From assembly GCF_019266065.1 (NCBI RefSeq), contig NZ_LPNR01000079.1, positions 1 to 53,037 of the forward strand: a stretch of DNA of 53,037 nucleotides. The letters are read 5' to 3'. Below the pieces are notes generated by a model. It was not told the DNA's origin, did not search any database, and saw only the letters and a list, made by a program, of their open reading frames with translations. Origin of the DNA: Nocardia sp. MH4 (GTDB lineage Bacteria; Actinomycetota; Actinomycetes; Mycobacteriales; Mycobacteriaceae). Both the position numbers and the translations under genes were made by a program. Shown here piece after piece: positions 43,696-52,205 of the stretch (its first letter is position 1; every line of letters begins with the position of its first letter).

Positions 43696-44498
43696 TCGGT
43701 GCCCCGCTTGCGTTCGAGGAGAGTCATCAGGAGAAGAACAACCAGCGCCATACCCATCAGCAGCGTGGCCGCGCTGTAGGCGCCGAAGGTGTTGTGGTCG
43801 TTGATGTAGCGACCGTGCACCAGCAGGGTCAGCGTCTGCGACTTGCCGGGCAGCGCGGTCGAGACCATGATCACCGCGCCGAACTCGCCCAGCGCGCGGG
43901 CCACGGTGAGCACGACGCCGTAGGTCAGGCCCCAGCGGATCGCGGGCAGGGTGATCCGCCAGAAGGTCTGCCAGCGCGACGCGCCGAGAGTGGCCGCGGC
44001 CTGCTCCTGATCGTCGCCGATCTCGTGCAGCACCGGCTCCACCTCGCGCACCACGAACGGCAGCGTCACGAAGATGGTCGCGATCACCATGCCGGGCAGG
44101 CTGAAGATCACCTTGAAGCCCAGGGATTCCAGGCCACCGAACCAGCCGCCCGCACCCCACAGCAGGATCAGCGACACACCGACGACGACCGGCGAGACCG
44201 CGAACGGCAGGTCGACGATGCCCTGCACGAGGCTGCGCCCCGGGAACTTGCTCCGCACCAGCGCCAGCGCCGTGATCACCCCGAATACGACGTTGAGCGG
44301 CACGACGATGGCCACGATGATCATCGACAGCTGGAACGCCGAGATGGCCGCTGGCGTGGTGATCGAGTCCAGGAAGGCGCCGATCCCCCGCTCGAAGGTG
44401 CGCCACAGGATGATCGCCAGCGGCAGCACCAGCAGTACGAACAGATAGCCGAGGGCGACCGTGCGCAGCGAGAGCCGGGTGAACAGGGACAGCTTCAT
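43692..44498 (-). CDS. cysW: Sulfate ABC transporter permease CysW
   Basis: This is a 268-residue inner-membrane permease with about six helices and the EAA-type loop [21 protein letters not shown] that contacts CysA. Start ATG 44498 (MKLSLFTRL) lies 4 bases into the cysT stop (ATGA). It works as a heterodimer with CysT. Confidence 0.95.
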   Translation of the reverse strand: MKLSLFTRLSLRTVALGYLFVLLVLPLAIILWRTFERGIGAFLDSITTPAAISAFQLSMIIVAIVVPLNVVFGVITALALVRSKFPGRSLVQGIVDLPFAVSPVVVGVSLILLWGAGGWFGGLESLGFKVIFSLPGMVIATIFVTLPFVVREVEPVLHEIGDDQEQAAATLGASRWQTFWRITLPAIRWGLTYGVVLTVARALGEFGAVIMVSTALPGKSQTLTLLVHGRYINDHNTFGAYSAATLLMGMALVVLLLMTLLERKRGTE

Positions 44499-45403
44499 CG
44501 GGCCGCCTCTTCCTTGCGGGCGGTGCGCTCGGCGAGCAACCGCAGCACGAGCAGGCTGGCGAAGGAGATCGCCAGCAGCGCGACCGAGACCGCGGCGGCG
44601 TTGACCGGACGATCCACCTCGATCTGCTGCTGGATGTACTGCGAGGTCATCTGCGTCTCGCGCGGGATGTTGCCGCCGATCAGCACGACCGAGCCGTACT
44701 CGCCGATCGCCCTGGCGAAGGCGAGGCCGCCGCCGGAGATGATCGCGGGCGCCAGCGTCGGCAGCACGATGCGGCGGAAGGTGACCCAGTTGCTCGCGCC
44801 CAGCGAGAGCGCGGCCTGTTCCACTTCCTTGTCGACCTCGATCAGCACCGGCTGCACCGACCGTACGACGAACGGCAGCGTGACGAACGCCAGCGCCACC
44901 ACCAGGCCGGGCTGGGTGGCGTTGAGGTGGATGTCGATCGGGCTGTTGGGGCCGTAGAGCGAGAGCAGCACGATCGAGGCGACGATCGTGGGCAGCGCGA
45001 ACGGCAGATCGATCAGCGCGTTGACGATGCCCTTGCCGGGGAATTCGTCGCGCACCAGTACCCAGGCGATGAGGGTGCCCATCACGACGTTGAGCACGGC
45101 GACGACCACCGAGACCCCGACGGTGATGCGCAGCGAGTCCAGGGCCGCGGGCGCGGTGACCGCGTCCCAGAAGCCCGACCACCCGTCCTCGAACGAGCTG
45201 ACGGTCAGTGCCGCCAGCGGCAGCAGCACGATGACGCTGAGCCAGAGCACGGCGACGCCGATGCCGACCGGGCCCACCGAACCGGTCACGCGCAGCCACG
45301 ACCGGCGGGGCCCACGCGGGGCGGGCACGGATTTCTCCAGTTTCACGGCGACGCCGGGATCGGAGGTTGCTCCGGTCCCGGCGTGCCCACTGCTGTCAGT
45401 CAC
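44495..45403 (-). CDS. cysT: Sulfate ABC transporter permease CysT
   Basis: This is a 302-residue permease with a 35-residue polar N-terminus followed by about six helices. The EAA loop reads [21 protein letters not shown]. Start is GTG 45403. It is the partner of CysW and follows the SubI gene by 35 bases. Length is slightly above the usual 277 because of the N-terminus. Confidence 0.95.
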   Translation of the reverse strand: MTDSSGHAGTGATSDPGVAVKLEKSVPAPRGPRRSWLRVTGSVGPVGIGVAVLWLSVIVLLPLAALTVSSFEDGWSGFWDAVTAPAALDSLRITVGVSVVVAVLNVVMGTLIAWVLVRDEFPGKGIVNALIDLPFALPTIVASIVLLSLYGPNSPIDIHLNATQPGLVVALAFVTLPFVVRSVQPVLIEVDKEVEQAALSLGASNWVTFRRIVLPTLAPAIISGGGLAFARAIGEYGSVVLIGGNIPRETQMTSQYIQQQIEVDRPVNAAAVSVALLAISFASLLVLRLLAERTARKEEAAR

Positions 45404-45438
45404 AGTTGTCCAGTATCGCGTGTGTCTTGGGTCACGAG

Positions 45439-46491
45439 TTACTTGGTCGCCTTGTCGTAGATGACCGCGACCTTGCCGGTGCCCTGCGCGAACAGGTCCT
45501 TGTCGACGGCCTTCCAGCCACCGAGGTCATCGATCGTCCACAGCTTGGCCGGGGTCGGGAAGTCCGCGGCGAACTCGGCGGCGACCTTCGGATCGACCGG
45601 ACGGAAACCGGCCTGCGCCCACGCCTTCTGGCCTTCCGGGGTGAACAGGAAGTCACGGAAGGCGGTGGCCTTGGGCAGGTTCTGGGAGTTCTTCAGGACC
45701 GCGACCGGGTTCTCGATCTTGAAGGTGGTCGGCGGGTTGATGTGCTCGATCGGGTCGCCGTTGCGCTCGGAGAAGATGGCCTCGTTCTCGTAGCTCAGCA
45801 GCACGTCACCGGTGCCCTGCAGGAAGGTCTCGGTCGCCTCGCGGCCCGACTTCGGCTGCACCTTGACGTGCTCGGGCGAGATCAGCTGGGACAGGTAGTC
45901 CAGGCCGGCCTGCTGGTTCTTGCCGCCGTCGCTCTTGGCCGCGTAGGGGGCGAGCAGGTTCCACTTGGCCGAACCCGAGCTGAACGGGTTCGGGGTGACG
46001 ACCTCGATGCCGGGCTTGAGCAGATCGTCCCAGTCCTTGATGCCCTTGGGGTTGCCCTTGCGTACGACCAGGGTCACGACCGAGCCGAAGGGGATGCCCT
46101 TGCTCGCGTCGGCGTTCCAGTTCGACTCCACCAGGCCCGCGTCGACGAGGCGGGTGATGTCGGGCTCGACCGAGAAGTTGACGACATCGGCCTCGGCGCC
46201 GTCCTTGACCTTGCGCGACTGGTCGCCCGAGGCGCCGTAGGAGGCCTGGATCTGCACGCCCTTGCCCGCGTCGGTCTTGTTGAACTCCGGGACGACCTTG
46301 TCGAAGCCCGGCTTCGGAACGGCGTAGGCGTACAGGTTGAGGGTGCCCCCGCTGCCGTCGGCCACGGTAGCGCCGCCATCGGTCGAGTCGCTGGCGCCAC
46401 CGCCGCAGGCGGTCAGGGCGACCGCGGCGACAGCAGTGACAGCGACGGCGGCGGCGCGACGGCGCGAGCCGATCCAGGTGTTGCGAGACAT
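45439..46491 (-). CDS. subI: Sulfate-binding lipoprotein SubI
   Basis: This is a 350-residue extracytoplasmic receptor for sulfate. Residues 1-30 are a lipoprotein signal, starting MSRNTWIGSRRRAA and with the lipobox LTAC. The mature domain contains family motifs such as LNLYAYAVPKPGFDKV and GRKGNPKG-like KGNPKGIKDWDDL. The start ATG 46491 is preceded by AAAGG. The frame stays open upstream, but the lipobox fixes this start. The 257 bases upstream hold a hairpin and a Cys-rich leader ORF. Confidence 0.95.
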   Translation of the reverse strand: MSRNTWIGSRRRAAAVAVTAVAAVALTACGGGASDSTDGGATVADGSGGTLNLYAYAVPKPGFDKVVPEFNKTDAGKGVQIQASYGASGDQSRKVKDGAEADVVNFSVEPDITRLVDAGLVESNWNADASKGIPFGSVVTLVVRKGNPKGIKDWDDLLKPGIEVVTPNPFSSGSAKWNLLAPYAAKSDGGKNQQAGLDYLSQLISPEHVKVQPKSGREATETFLQGTGDVLLSYENEAIFSERNGDPIEHINPPTTFKIENPVAVLKNSQNLPKATAFRDFLFTPEGQKAWAQAGFRPVDPKVAAEFAADFPTPAKLWTIDDLGGWKAVDKDLFAQGTGKVAVIYDKATK

Positions 46492-46570
46492 CGGGGTGAA
46501 CCTTTCGGGAAAGGACCTGCGGCGCAACGTCTTTCGCTGCGGCAGGGAACGCTCTTGTCGATCGGTAGAC

Positions 46571-46597
46571 CTGTCGTGCAGGGAATGAGCACGACAG
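46571..46597 (-). promoter_or_regulatory. Hairpin in the subI 5' leader
   Basis: CTGTCGTGC (46571-46579) and GCACGACAG (46589-46597) form a 9-base stem with a 9-base loop. It lies between the end of the Cys leader ORF and the subI start on the same transcript. It could act in attenuation or stabilise the RNA. Confidence 0.5.
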
Positions 46598-46748
46598 TTG
46601 GCGCGACTCGGGCCCACTGGCCCCCGGAGTTCGGACGACGACTGCGAAGGAAAAGCGCGCGCCAGTCTACTGGGCAAGTACGCGCAGACGAGTCCGGTGG
46701 CCGATCATCGACAGAGGATGTCCGCGACCGCGAGGTTGCCGACAGCGA

Positions 46749-46820
46749 TCAACGCCAGCTCATGGCGGATCTGCGGGGCGACACTCGACGACACAGGCAG
46801 ACTGTAGCAGATTGCGACAT
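46749..46820 (-). CDS. Cysteine-coding leader peptide of the sulfate-transport operon
   Basis: This is a 23-residue ORF reading MSQSATVCLCRRVSPRR and so on. The ATG (46820-46818) is the first after the likely promoter, with a possible -10 (TCGAAT) close enough to give a leaderless transcript. Two Cys codons with one Leu between them lie at positions 8 and 10, followed by two Arg. The stop is 257 bases upstream of subI. A hairpin lies between. By analogy with Cys-dependent leaders in mycobacteria, low cysteine would stall ribosomes and raise subI expression. That is inference. Confidence 0.6.
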   Translation of the reverse strand: MSQSATVCLCRRVSPRRSAMSWR

Positions 46821-46868
46821 GATGATTCGACTCGACGAGAGTTCCACACCCAGGGGGAATTTCACACC

Positions 46869-47918
46869 ATGACCATGGCACCAGACCGCGTTCGCGTGCG
46901 GTTTCCCGAGATCAGCACCCGTACGTGGGAACATCCGGCCGATCGCACGGCGCTGGTCGCGCTGCGAGCCCTGACCGGATTCGACACGGTGCTGAAGGCG
47001 CTGTCGAGCCTGCTGCGCGAGCGCCAGCACCGGTTGCTGTACCTGGCGACGGCCGTCCGGGTCGACGACCGTCAGTTCCGCACCCTGCACCAGTTGCGGG
47101 CGGATTGCGTGGGTGTGCTCGACGCGCGGTCGACGCCGGAGATGTACGTCCTGCAGGACCCGACCGTGAACGCTTTCACCATCGGCATGGACCGGCCGTT
47201 CATCGTGCTGACCACGGGCCTGCTCGATCTGATGGACACCGAGGAACTGCGCTTCGTCATCGGCCACGAGCTCGGGCACGCGCTGTCCGGGCACGCGGTG
47301 TACCGCACGATGCTCCTGCATCTGCTGCGGCTGTCGGCCTCGATCGGCTGGATGCCCGGCGGCGGGTGGGCGCTGCGCGCGATCGTGGCCGCGCTGATGG
47401 AGTGGAGCCGCAAGTCGGAACTGTCCGGCGACCGGGCCGGACTGCTGTGCTGCCAGGACGTGGGGGCCTCGGTGCGGGTGCACATAAAGACCGCGGGCGG
47501 CACCTGGCTGTCGGAGATGAACCACGGCGCGTTCCTCGACCAGGCCGACGACTACCTGCGCTCGGGTGACCTGCGCGACGGCGTGCTCAAGCTGCTGAAC
47601 CTGGAGCTGCAATCGCACCCGTTCTCGGTGCTGCGCGCGGCCGAGCTGCGCCGCTGGATCCAGTCCGGCGACTACGACCGCGTGCTCGGGGGCACCTATC
47701 CGCGGCGCGAGCACGACCGCAACGCCACGATCACCGACGAGGTGAAGCAGGCCGCCCGCAGCTACCGGGAGTCCTTCGATCAGTCCGACGACCTGCTCGT
47801 GCGCACCGTGCGTGACCTGGGCCGCGATGTCGGCGCGGCAGTGAGCACCGTCGGCCAGGAAGTCGGCCGGACCGTCTCGGACCTGGGCAAGCGCTTCGAC
47901 GACTGGCGCCGGAACTAG
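46869..47918 (+). CDS. M48-family zinc metalloprotease
   Basis: This is a 349-residue protease. HELGHALSGH at about residues 138-147 is the zinc motif and RKSELSGDRAGLL gives the third ligand Glu. No clear membrane helix precedes the catalytic part, so it may be cytoplasmic. Start ATG 46869 has AGGGGGAA upstream, with a second in-frame ATG two codons later. The C-terminal helix VGAAVSTVGQEVGRTVSDLG is amphipathic. It is divergent from the SubI leader, and the two share a short upstream region. Confidence 0.9.
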   Translation: MTMAPDRVRVRFPEISTRTWEHPADRTALVALRALTGFDTVLKALSSLLRERQHRLLYLATAVRVDDRQFRTLHQLRADCVGVLDARSTPEMYVLQDPTVNAFTIGMDRPFIVLTTGLLDLMDTEELRFVIGHELGHALSGHAVYRTMLLHLLRLSASIGWMPGGGWALRAIVAALMEWSRKSELSGDRAGLLCCQDVGASVRVHIKTAGGTWLSEMNHGAFLDQADDYLRSGDLRDGVLKLLNLELQSHPFSVLRAAELRRWIQSGDYDRVLGGTYPRREHDRNATITDEVKQAARSYRESFDQSDDLLVRTVRDLGRDVGAAVSTVGQEVGRTVSDLGKRFDDWRRN

Positions 47919-47922
47919 CGCG

Positions 47923-48000
47923 TCAGCGGGTGAAGAACCACGCGATGACGACGAGGACGAGCAGGGCAACCAGCGCGAGCTGAACGCGAGAACGAGGCAT
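47923..48000 (-). CDS. 25-residue single-pass membrane protein
   Basis: The ORF encodes MPRSRVQLALVALLVLVV and ends IAWFFTR: three Arg/Lys-like residues at the start, a hydrophobic stretch of about 16 residues and a positive end. The ATG overlaps the stop of the upstream gene (TGATG at 47998-48002), so translation is coupled. Its stop is 4 bases from that of the convergent M48 gene. It is too short for family assignment. Confidence 0.5.
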   Translation of the reverse strand: MPRSRVQLALVALLVLVVIAWFFTR

Positions 48001-48263
48001 CAGCGGGCACCGCTGCCGACCGTCGGGCGCACCGGCGCGGCGGCGGTGACCGGCACCGTCGTCGCGGCGACCGGCGCCGACGGCTCGTGGCGATCGCCGC
48101 GGCCGAGCAGGCGGAAGACCGCGCGCAGGGCGCGGTCGAGCACGAAGGCGATGGCGAAGCTGATCGGGACCATGCCGACCAGCACGACCAGGAACTGGGG
48201 GATGAAGGGCAGCCCGGCTACCCAGAGTTCGAAGCCGTCCCACCAACCTGCGATGCGTTGCAC
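48000..48263 (-). CDS. Small membrane protein, two-gene unit with the 25-residue ORF
   Basis: This is an 87-residue protein starting at a GTG at 48263 (MQRIAGWWDGFELW). One membrane helix (PQFLVVLVGMVPISFAIAFVL) is followed by a positively charged cytoplasmic part and an Ala/Val/Pro-rich tail. The start codon lies within a near-perfect 29-base palindrome. The gene is coupled to the 25-residue ORF. The position between the sulfate transporter and GH15 matches the small genes Rv2401/Rv2401A as recalled. Function unknown. Confidence 0.6.
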   Translation of the reverse strand: MQRIAGWWDGFELWVAGLPFIPQFLVVLVGMVPISFAIAFVLDRALRAVFRLLGRGDRHEPSAPVAATTVPVTAAAPVRPTVGSGAR

Positions 48264-48289
48264 GCCGACCAGACTAGTCGGTCGGCGTG
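48261..48289. promoter_or_regulatory. Near-perfect palindrome over a start codon
   Basis: CACGCCGACC at 48261-48270 and GGTCGGCGTG at 48280-48289 flank GACTAGTC, itself a palindrome, with one extra A breaking symmetry. The GTG of the 87-residue gene lies in the left arm, so a hairpin in the transcript would hide it. It may be an operator or a translational switch. Confidence 0.45.
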
Positions 48290-48370
48290 AACGGGCGAAT
48301 TCCGTCGCTGTGAGCGGCGCGTCAGCGCCGCACGGTGGACGACTACGGTGCCGCGCCCCGATGATGGGGT

Positions 48371-50338
48371 ATGGAGTCTCCCAGTGCCGACAGCCTGCCG
48401 ATTCTGAGTCCGGTCTCGTCCAGTGGCAGTCGTGGCGCGTTCCCGCCGATCGACGACTACGCATTCCTGTCCGATTGCGAGACCAGCTGCCTGATCGCCA
48501 ACAGCGGTTCGGTCGAGTGGTTGTGCGTGCCACGCCCCGACTCCCCCAGCGTCTTCGGCGCCATGCTCGACCGCAGCGCCGGGCACTTCCGGATCGGCCC
48601 GTACGGCAAGAACGTGCCCGCCGAGCGGCGCTACCTGCCGGGCGGAATGATCCTGGAGACCACCTGGCAGACCGAGACCGGCTGGCTGATCGTGCGCGAC
48701 GCGCTCGTGCTCGGGCCCTGGCACAACAACAACCAGCGGTCCAAGACCCATCGCCGCACCCCGATGGACTGGGATGCCGAACACACCCTGCTGCGCACGG
48801 TCAAATGCGTGAGCGGGACGGTCGAGCTGGAGATGAGCTGCCAGCCCTCGTTCGACTATCACCAGGGCGGCGCGACGTGGGAGTACACCGGCAAGGTCTA
48901 CGAACAGGCCACGGCCAGGGCCTCGCTCGACCCCGACGCCGGACCCGCGCTCGTCCTCACCACCGATCTGCGCCTCGGCCTCGAGGGCCGGGAGGCTCGG
49001 GCCCGCACCCGAATGTCCGAAGGCGACGAGGTGTTCGTCGCGCTCACCTGGTCGGAGCTGCCCGCGCCCGCCACCTTCGCCGAGGCCGCGCAGAAGATGT
49101 GGGCGACCGCCGAATGCTGGCGGCGCTGGATCACACTCGGCGATTTCCCCGACCATCCCTGGCGGGGCTACCTGCAGCGCAGCGCCCTCACCCTCAAGGG
49201 CCTCACCTACGCGCCGACCGGCGCCCTGCTCGCCGCGGCCACCACGTCCCTGCCGGAAACCCCAGGTGGACATCGCAACTGGGACTACCGCTACACCTGG
49301 GTTCGCGATGCGAGCTTCGCCCTGTGGGGCCTGTACACCCTCGGCCTGGACCGGGAGGCCAACGACTTCTTCGCCTTCCTCAACGATGTCACCACCGGCG
49401 ACAACGGCGACGCCCTCCCGCTCCAGGTGCTCTACGGCATCGGCGGCGAGCGCCGCATCACCGAGTACGAGCTGCCCAACCTGTCCGGCTACGACGGCGC
49501 CACCCCGGTCCGCGTCGGCAACGCCGCCTACGACCAGGACCAGCACGACATCTGGGGCACCATGCTCGACGCCGTCTACCTGCACGTGAAATCGCGGGGG
49601 CAGGTGCCGGAATCGCTGTGGCCGCTGCTGGAACGCACCGTGCACGCGGCGATCGCGAACTGGCGTAAGCCCGATCGCGGGATCTGGGAGGTGCGCGGCG
49701 AACCACAGCACTTCACCTCCTCGAAGGTGATGTGCTGGGTCGCCCTGGACCGCGGCGCCCGGCTGGCCCAGCTGCACGGGCAGCACACGCGCGCGGCGGA
49801 GTGGTTCGATATCGCCGAGCAGATCAAGGCCGACGTGCTCGAACACGGGGTGAACGACGAGGGCGTGTTCACCCAGACCTACGGCGGCGACACCCTCGAC
49901 GCCTCGCTGCTGCTGGTGGTGCTGACCCGCTTCCTGCCGCCCGACGACCATCGCGTGCGCGCGACGGTGCTGTCGATCGCGACCCGGCTCACCGTCAACG
50001 GCCTGGTGCTGCGCTATCGCACCGACACCACCGACGACGGCCTCGACGGCGAGGAGGGCACCTTCACCATCTGCTCGTTCTGGCTGGTCTCGGCGCTGGT
50101 GGAGATCGGTGAGCTGGAGCGGGCCACCCACCTGTGCGAGCGCCTGCTCGGACTGGCCAGTCCGCTGCGCCTCTACGCCGAGGAGATCGACTCCCGCACC
50201 GGACGGCACCTGGGCAACTTCCCGCAGGCGTTCACCCATCTGGCGTTGATCAACGCGGTCACCCACGTCATCCGGGCCGAGGACTCACGCAACGCCGGCC
50301 AGTTCCAGCCGGCGCACACGCCGACGCACCGACCCTAG
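48371..50338 (+). CDS. Glycoside hydrolase family 15, trehalase-type
   Basis: This is a 655-residue enzyme with an N-terminal beta domain (about 25-235) and an alpha/alpha barrel. The barrel contains NWDYRYTWVRDASFALWGLYTLG at about residues 300-322, and the acid Glu region of GH15 lies in EEGTFTICSFWLVSALVEIGE. It matches mycobacterial GH15 trehalases (Rv2402 type), which cleave trehalose to two glucose. It lacks a signal peptide, so it is cytoplasmic. Start ATG 48371 is used. Confidence 0.9.
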   Translation: MESPSADSLPILSPVSSSGSRGAFPPIDDYAFLSDCETSCLIANSGSVEWLCVPRPDSPSVFGAMLDRSAGHFRIGPYGKNVPAERRYLPGGMILETTWQTETGWLIVRDALVLGPWHNNNQRSKTHRRTPMDWDAEHTLLRTVKCVSGTVELEMSCQPSFDYHQGGATWEYTGKVYEQATARASLDPDAGPALVLTTDLRLGLEGREARARTRMSEGDEVFVALTWSELPAPATFAEAAQKMWATAECWRRWITLGDFPDHPWRGYLQRSALTLKGLTYAPTGALLAAATTSLPETPGGHRNWDYRYTWVRDASFALWGLYTLGLDREANDFFAFLNDVTTGDNGDALPLQVLYGIGGERRITEYELPNLSGYDGATPVRVGNAAYDQDQHDIWGTMLDAVYLHVKSRGQVPESLWPLLERTVHAAIANWRKPDRGIWEVRGEPQHFTSSKVMCWVALDRGARLAQLHGQHTRAAEWFDIAEQIKADVLEHGVNDEGVFTQTYGGDTLDASLLLVVLTRFLPPDDHRVRATVLSIATRLTVNGLVLRYRTDTTDDGLDGEEGTFTICSFWLVSALVEIGELERATHLCERLLGLASPLRLYAEEIDSRTGRHLGNFPQAFTHLALINAVTHVIRAEDSRNAGQFQPAHTPTHRP

Positions 50339-50342
50339 CCGG

Positions 50343-52157
50343 TCAGTACGCGAGCCGTTCGGCGCGTTCCCGCAGACCGGCGATGGTCCGCAGGCCCGCG
50401 TCGATCTCGGTGATCCGCAGTTCGCGGTGGTCGCCGTAGCGCAGGCCGGTCTCCTCGGCGGCGCGCAGCGCCTCGTCGGCGGTACGGCCCACCTCGGCGG
50501 CGATCTCGGTGTAGTGGTCGCGCAGGACCCGCTGCAACGTGCGCAGCCGGTTCCGGGATTCCTTGCCCACCTGGAAGATCACGTCGTCGGCGAGCCGGGC
50601 GACGGCGACCTTGGCCTCGGCCTGCCTACGCTGCTTGCGATTACGGCGGTCGTCCCACAGCGCGTTCACGCCCAGCAGCACGCCCGCGCCCGCCGAGTAC
50701 CAGTTGACCAGCGACATCCCGAGCAGGCTGGTGGCCAGACCGACCATCAGGATGCCGCCGTAGGAACCGCGCAGGGCCGACAGCGCCTGCTGTCCGACAC
50801 TGGATTTCGCGCTCTCCAGCGTCTCCAGCGACTGCACCGGCTCGAGCACGTCGCCGGGGTTGGTCAGGCGCAGTTCGGGCAGCGGCGGGGTGCGGTTGTC
50901 CGGCGGGAACTTCGCGGCGACCTGTTCGGCGAGCTCGACGGCGCGGTAGTGCGCCATCACGAAGTTCTCCTCGACGGCCTCGCAGATCCGCGCGTCGAGT
51001 TCGGTCGCGAATTCGTTCCACTTGCGGGCCGGGTCGGTGCGCGAGATCTCCGCCTCGGCCTCGCGCACGAGCGTGCGCAGCCGATGCCGCAGATCGTGTT
51101 CGATGTCGGCGCTCAGCTCGGAGCTGCCGTCGACGAGGGTGACCTGCCAGGTCGCGGTGCGCTGGCGCAGCTGATCGGCCGCAGTCCTGGCCGCCGCCAG
51201 CCGCTGGGTGATCTCGGCCCGGCTGCGCGGGTCGCGCAGGGCGTCGGCCTCCGCGCGCAGGGTGAGCGTGAGCTGATCGGTGACCAGGGCGATGTCGCGC
51301 ACCGCCGCCGCCACGGCCACCGAATCGGCCCGGGCGACAACATAGTCGTGCAGATGATCGATGAGTTGCGGTACGCCGGACTCGATGTCGCGCTGCTGAT
51401 CGCCGCTGTCCTGCGCCTGTCGGTGCATCACCGCCGAGACGGGCGCGACGGCGAAATTGAGGCCCGCGCCATCGAGCAGCGCGCGGTTGCGGCGCTGGGT
51501 CAGCGACCAGTGCGGGTTGCGGTCGATCTTGGTGAGCACGCACACCACCGACGGACACACCTGCTCGACCCGGCGCAGATAGTCCAGCTGCGCCTCGGTC
51601 AGCTCGGCGGCGGCGTCGGCGGCGTAGAGGACCACGTCGGCGGCGGCGATCATCGACCAGGCCGCGCTCTCGTGGGCGGACGCGCCGGGGGCGTCCATCA
51701 CCACCAGGCCGTCGGCGAGCAGCGGGCTCGGCTCGGCGAATTCGGCGCGCAGCACCCCGAGGGCGGTCAGCGCGGGTCCGGGATTCAGCGGGTCGACCGG
51801 CACCCGCTCGACACGGCCGCGCTGCGCCGACTTCACCAGCGTCGCGGCCGGTTTGGGCCCGTACTCGACGATCACGGGCACGCTCGGCTTGCCGTCGGTG
51901 GCGCTGACCGGGGTGCCGACCATGCTGTTGACCAGCGTGCTCATCCCGGCTTGTGGTTCACCGACCACGACCAGACGCACCCGCGGATCGCTCAGCCTGG
52001 CTCGCACCATGCCGAGCCTGGCGTCGAGGTCGTCACGACCGCCCGTGCGGACCAGTTCCCGCAGTTCGTCGACCAGGGAAACGACCGGAGCCATCACATC
52101 CGGATGCTTCACCGTCGCGGCCTGCAGTCCGGCAGCGGCTGACAACCTGTTCCTCAC
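50343..52157 (-). CDS. Dynamin-like GTPase-related protein (IniA/IniC type), Walker A Lys missing
   Basis: This is a 604-residue protein. G1 at residues 66-74 reads GEPQAGMST: the invariant Lys is Met72, and the DNA codon is ATG. G3 DAPG at 155-158 and G4 TKID at 209-212 remain. A hydrophobic hairpin at about 466-500 (GGILMVGLATSLLG) would insert in the membrane, with helical stalk regions around it. The start is GTG 52157. Upstream (48 bases) is the Pro/Thr-rich IniB-like gene, as in the M. tuberculosis iniBAC operon. GTP hydrolysis is doubtful. Whether another active partner exists lies outside the window. Confidence 0.82.
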   Translation of the reverse strand: MRNRLSAAAGLQAATVKHPDVMAPVVSLVDELRELVRTGGRDDLDARLGMVRARLSDPRVRLVVVGEPQAGMSTLVNSMVGTPVSATDGKPSVPVIVEYGPKPAATLVKSAQRGRVERVPVDPLNPGPALTALGVLRAEFAEPSPLLADGLVVMDAPGASAHESAAWSMIAAADVVLYAADAAAELTEAQLDYLRRVEQVCPSVVCVLTKIDRNPHWSLTQRRNRALLDGAGLNFAVAPVSAVMHRQAQDSGDQQRDIESGVPQLIDHLHDYVVARADSVAVAAAVRDIALVTDQLTLTLRAEADALRDPRSRAEITQRLAAARTAADQLRQRTATWQVTLVDGSSELSADIEHDLRHRLRTLVREAEAEISRTDPARKWNEFATELDARICEAVEENFVMAHYRAVELAEQVAAKFPPDNRTPPLPELRLTNPGDVLEPVQSLETLESAKSSVGQQALSALRGSYGGILMVGLATSLLGMSLVNWYSAGAGVLLGVNALWDDRRNRKQRRQAEAKVAVARLADDVIFQVGKESRNRLRTLQRVLRDHYTEIAAEVGRTADEALRAAEETGLRYGDHRELRITEIDAGLRTIAGLRERAERLAY

Positions 52158-52205
52158 TCTCGTTGCATGAGTCCGGCCGAGACGCTGGGACCAGACGTCG
52201 TCGTG

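Noticed and set aside
48218..50266. A 682-residue minus-strand frame
   Set aside because: It is antisense to the GH15 enzyme, which shows the family motifs.
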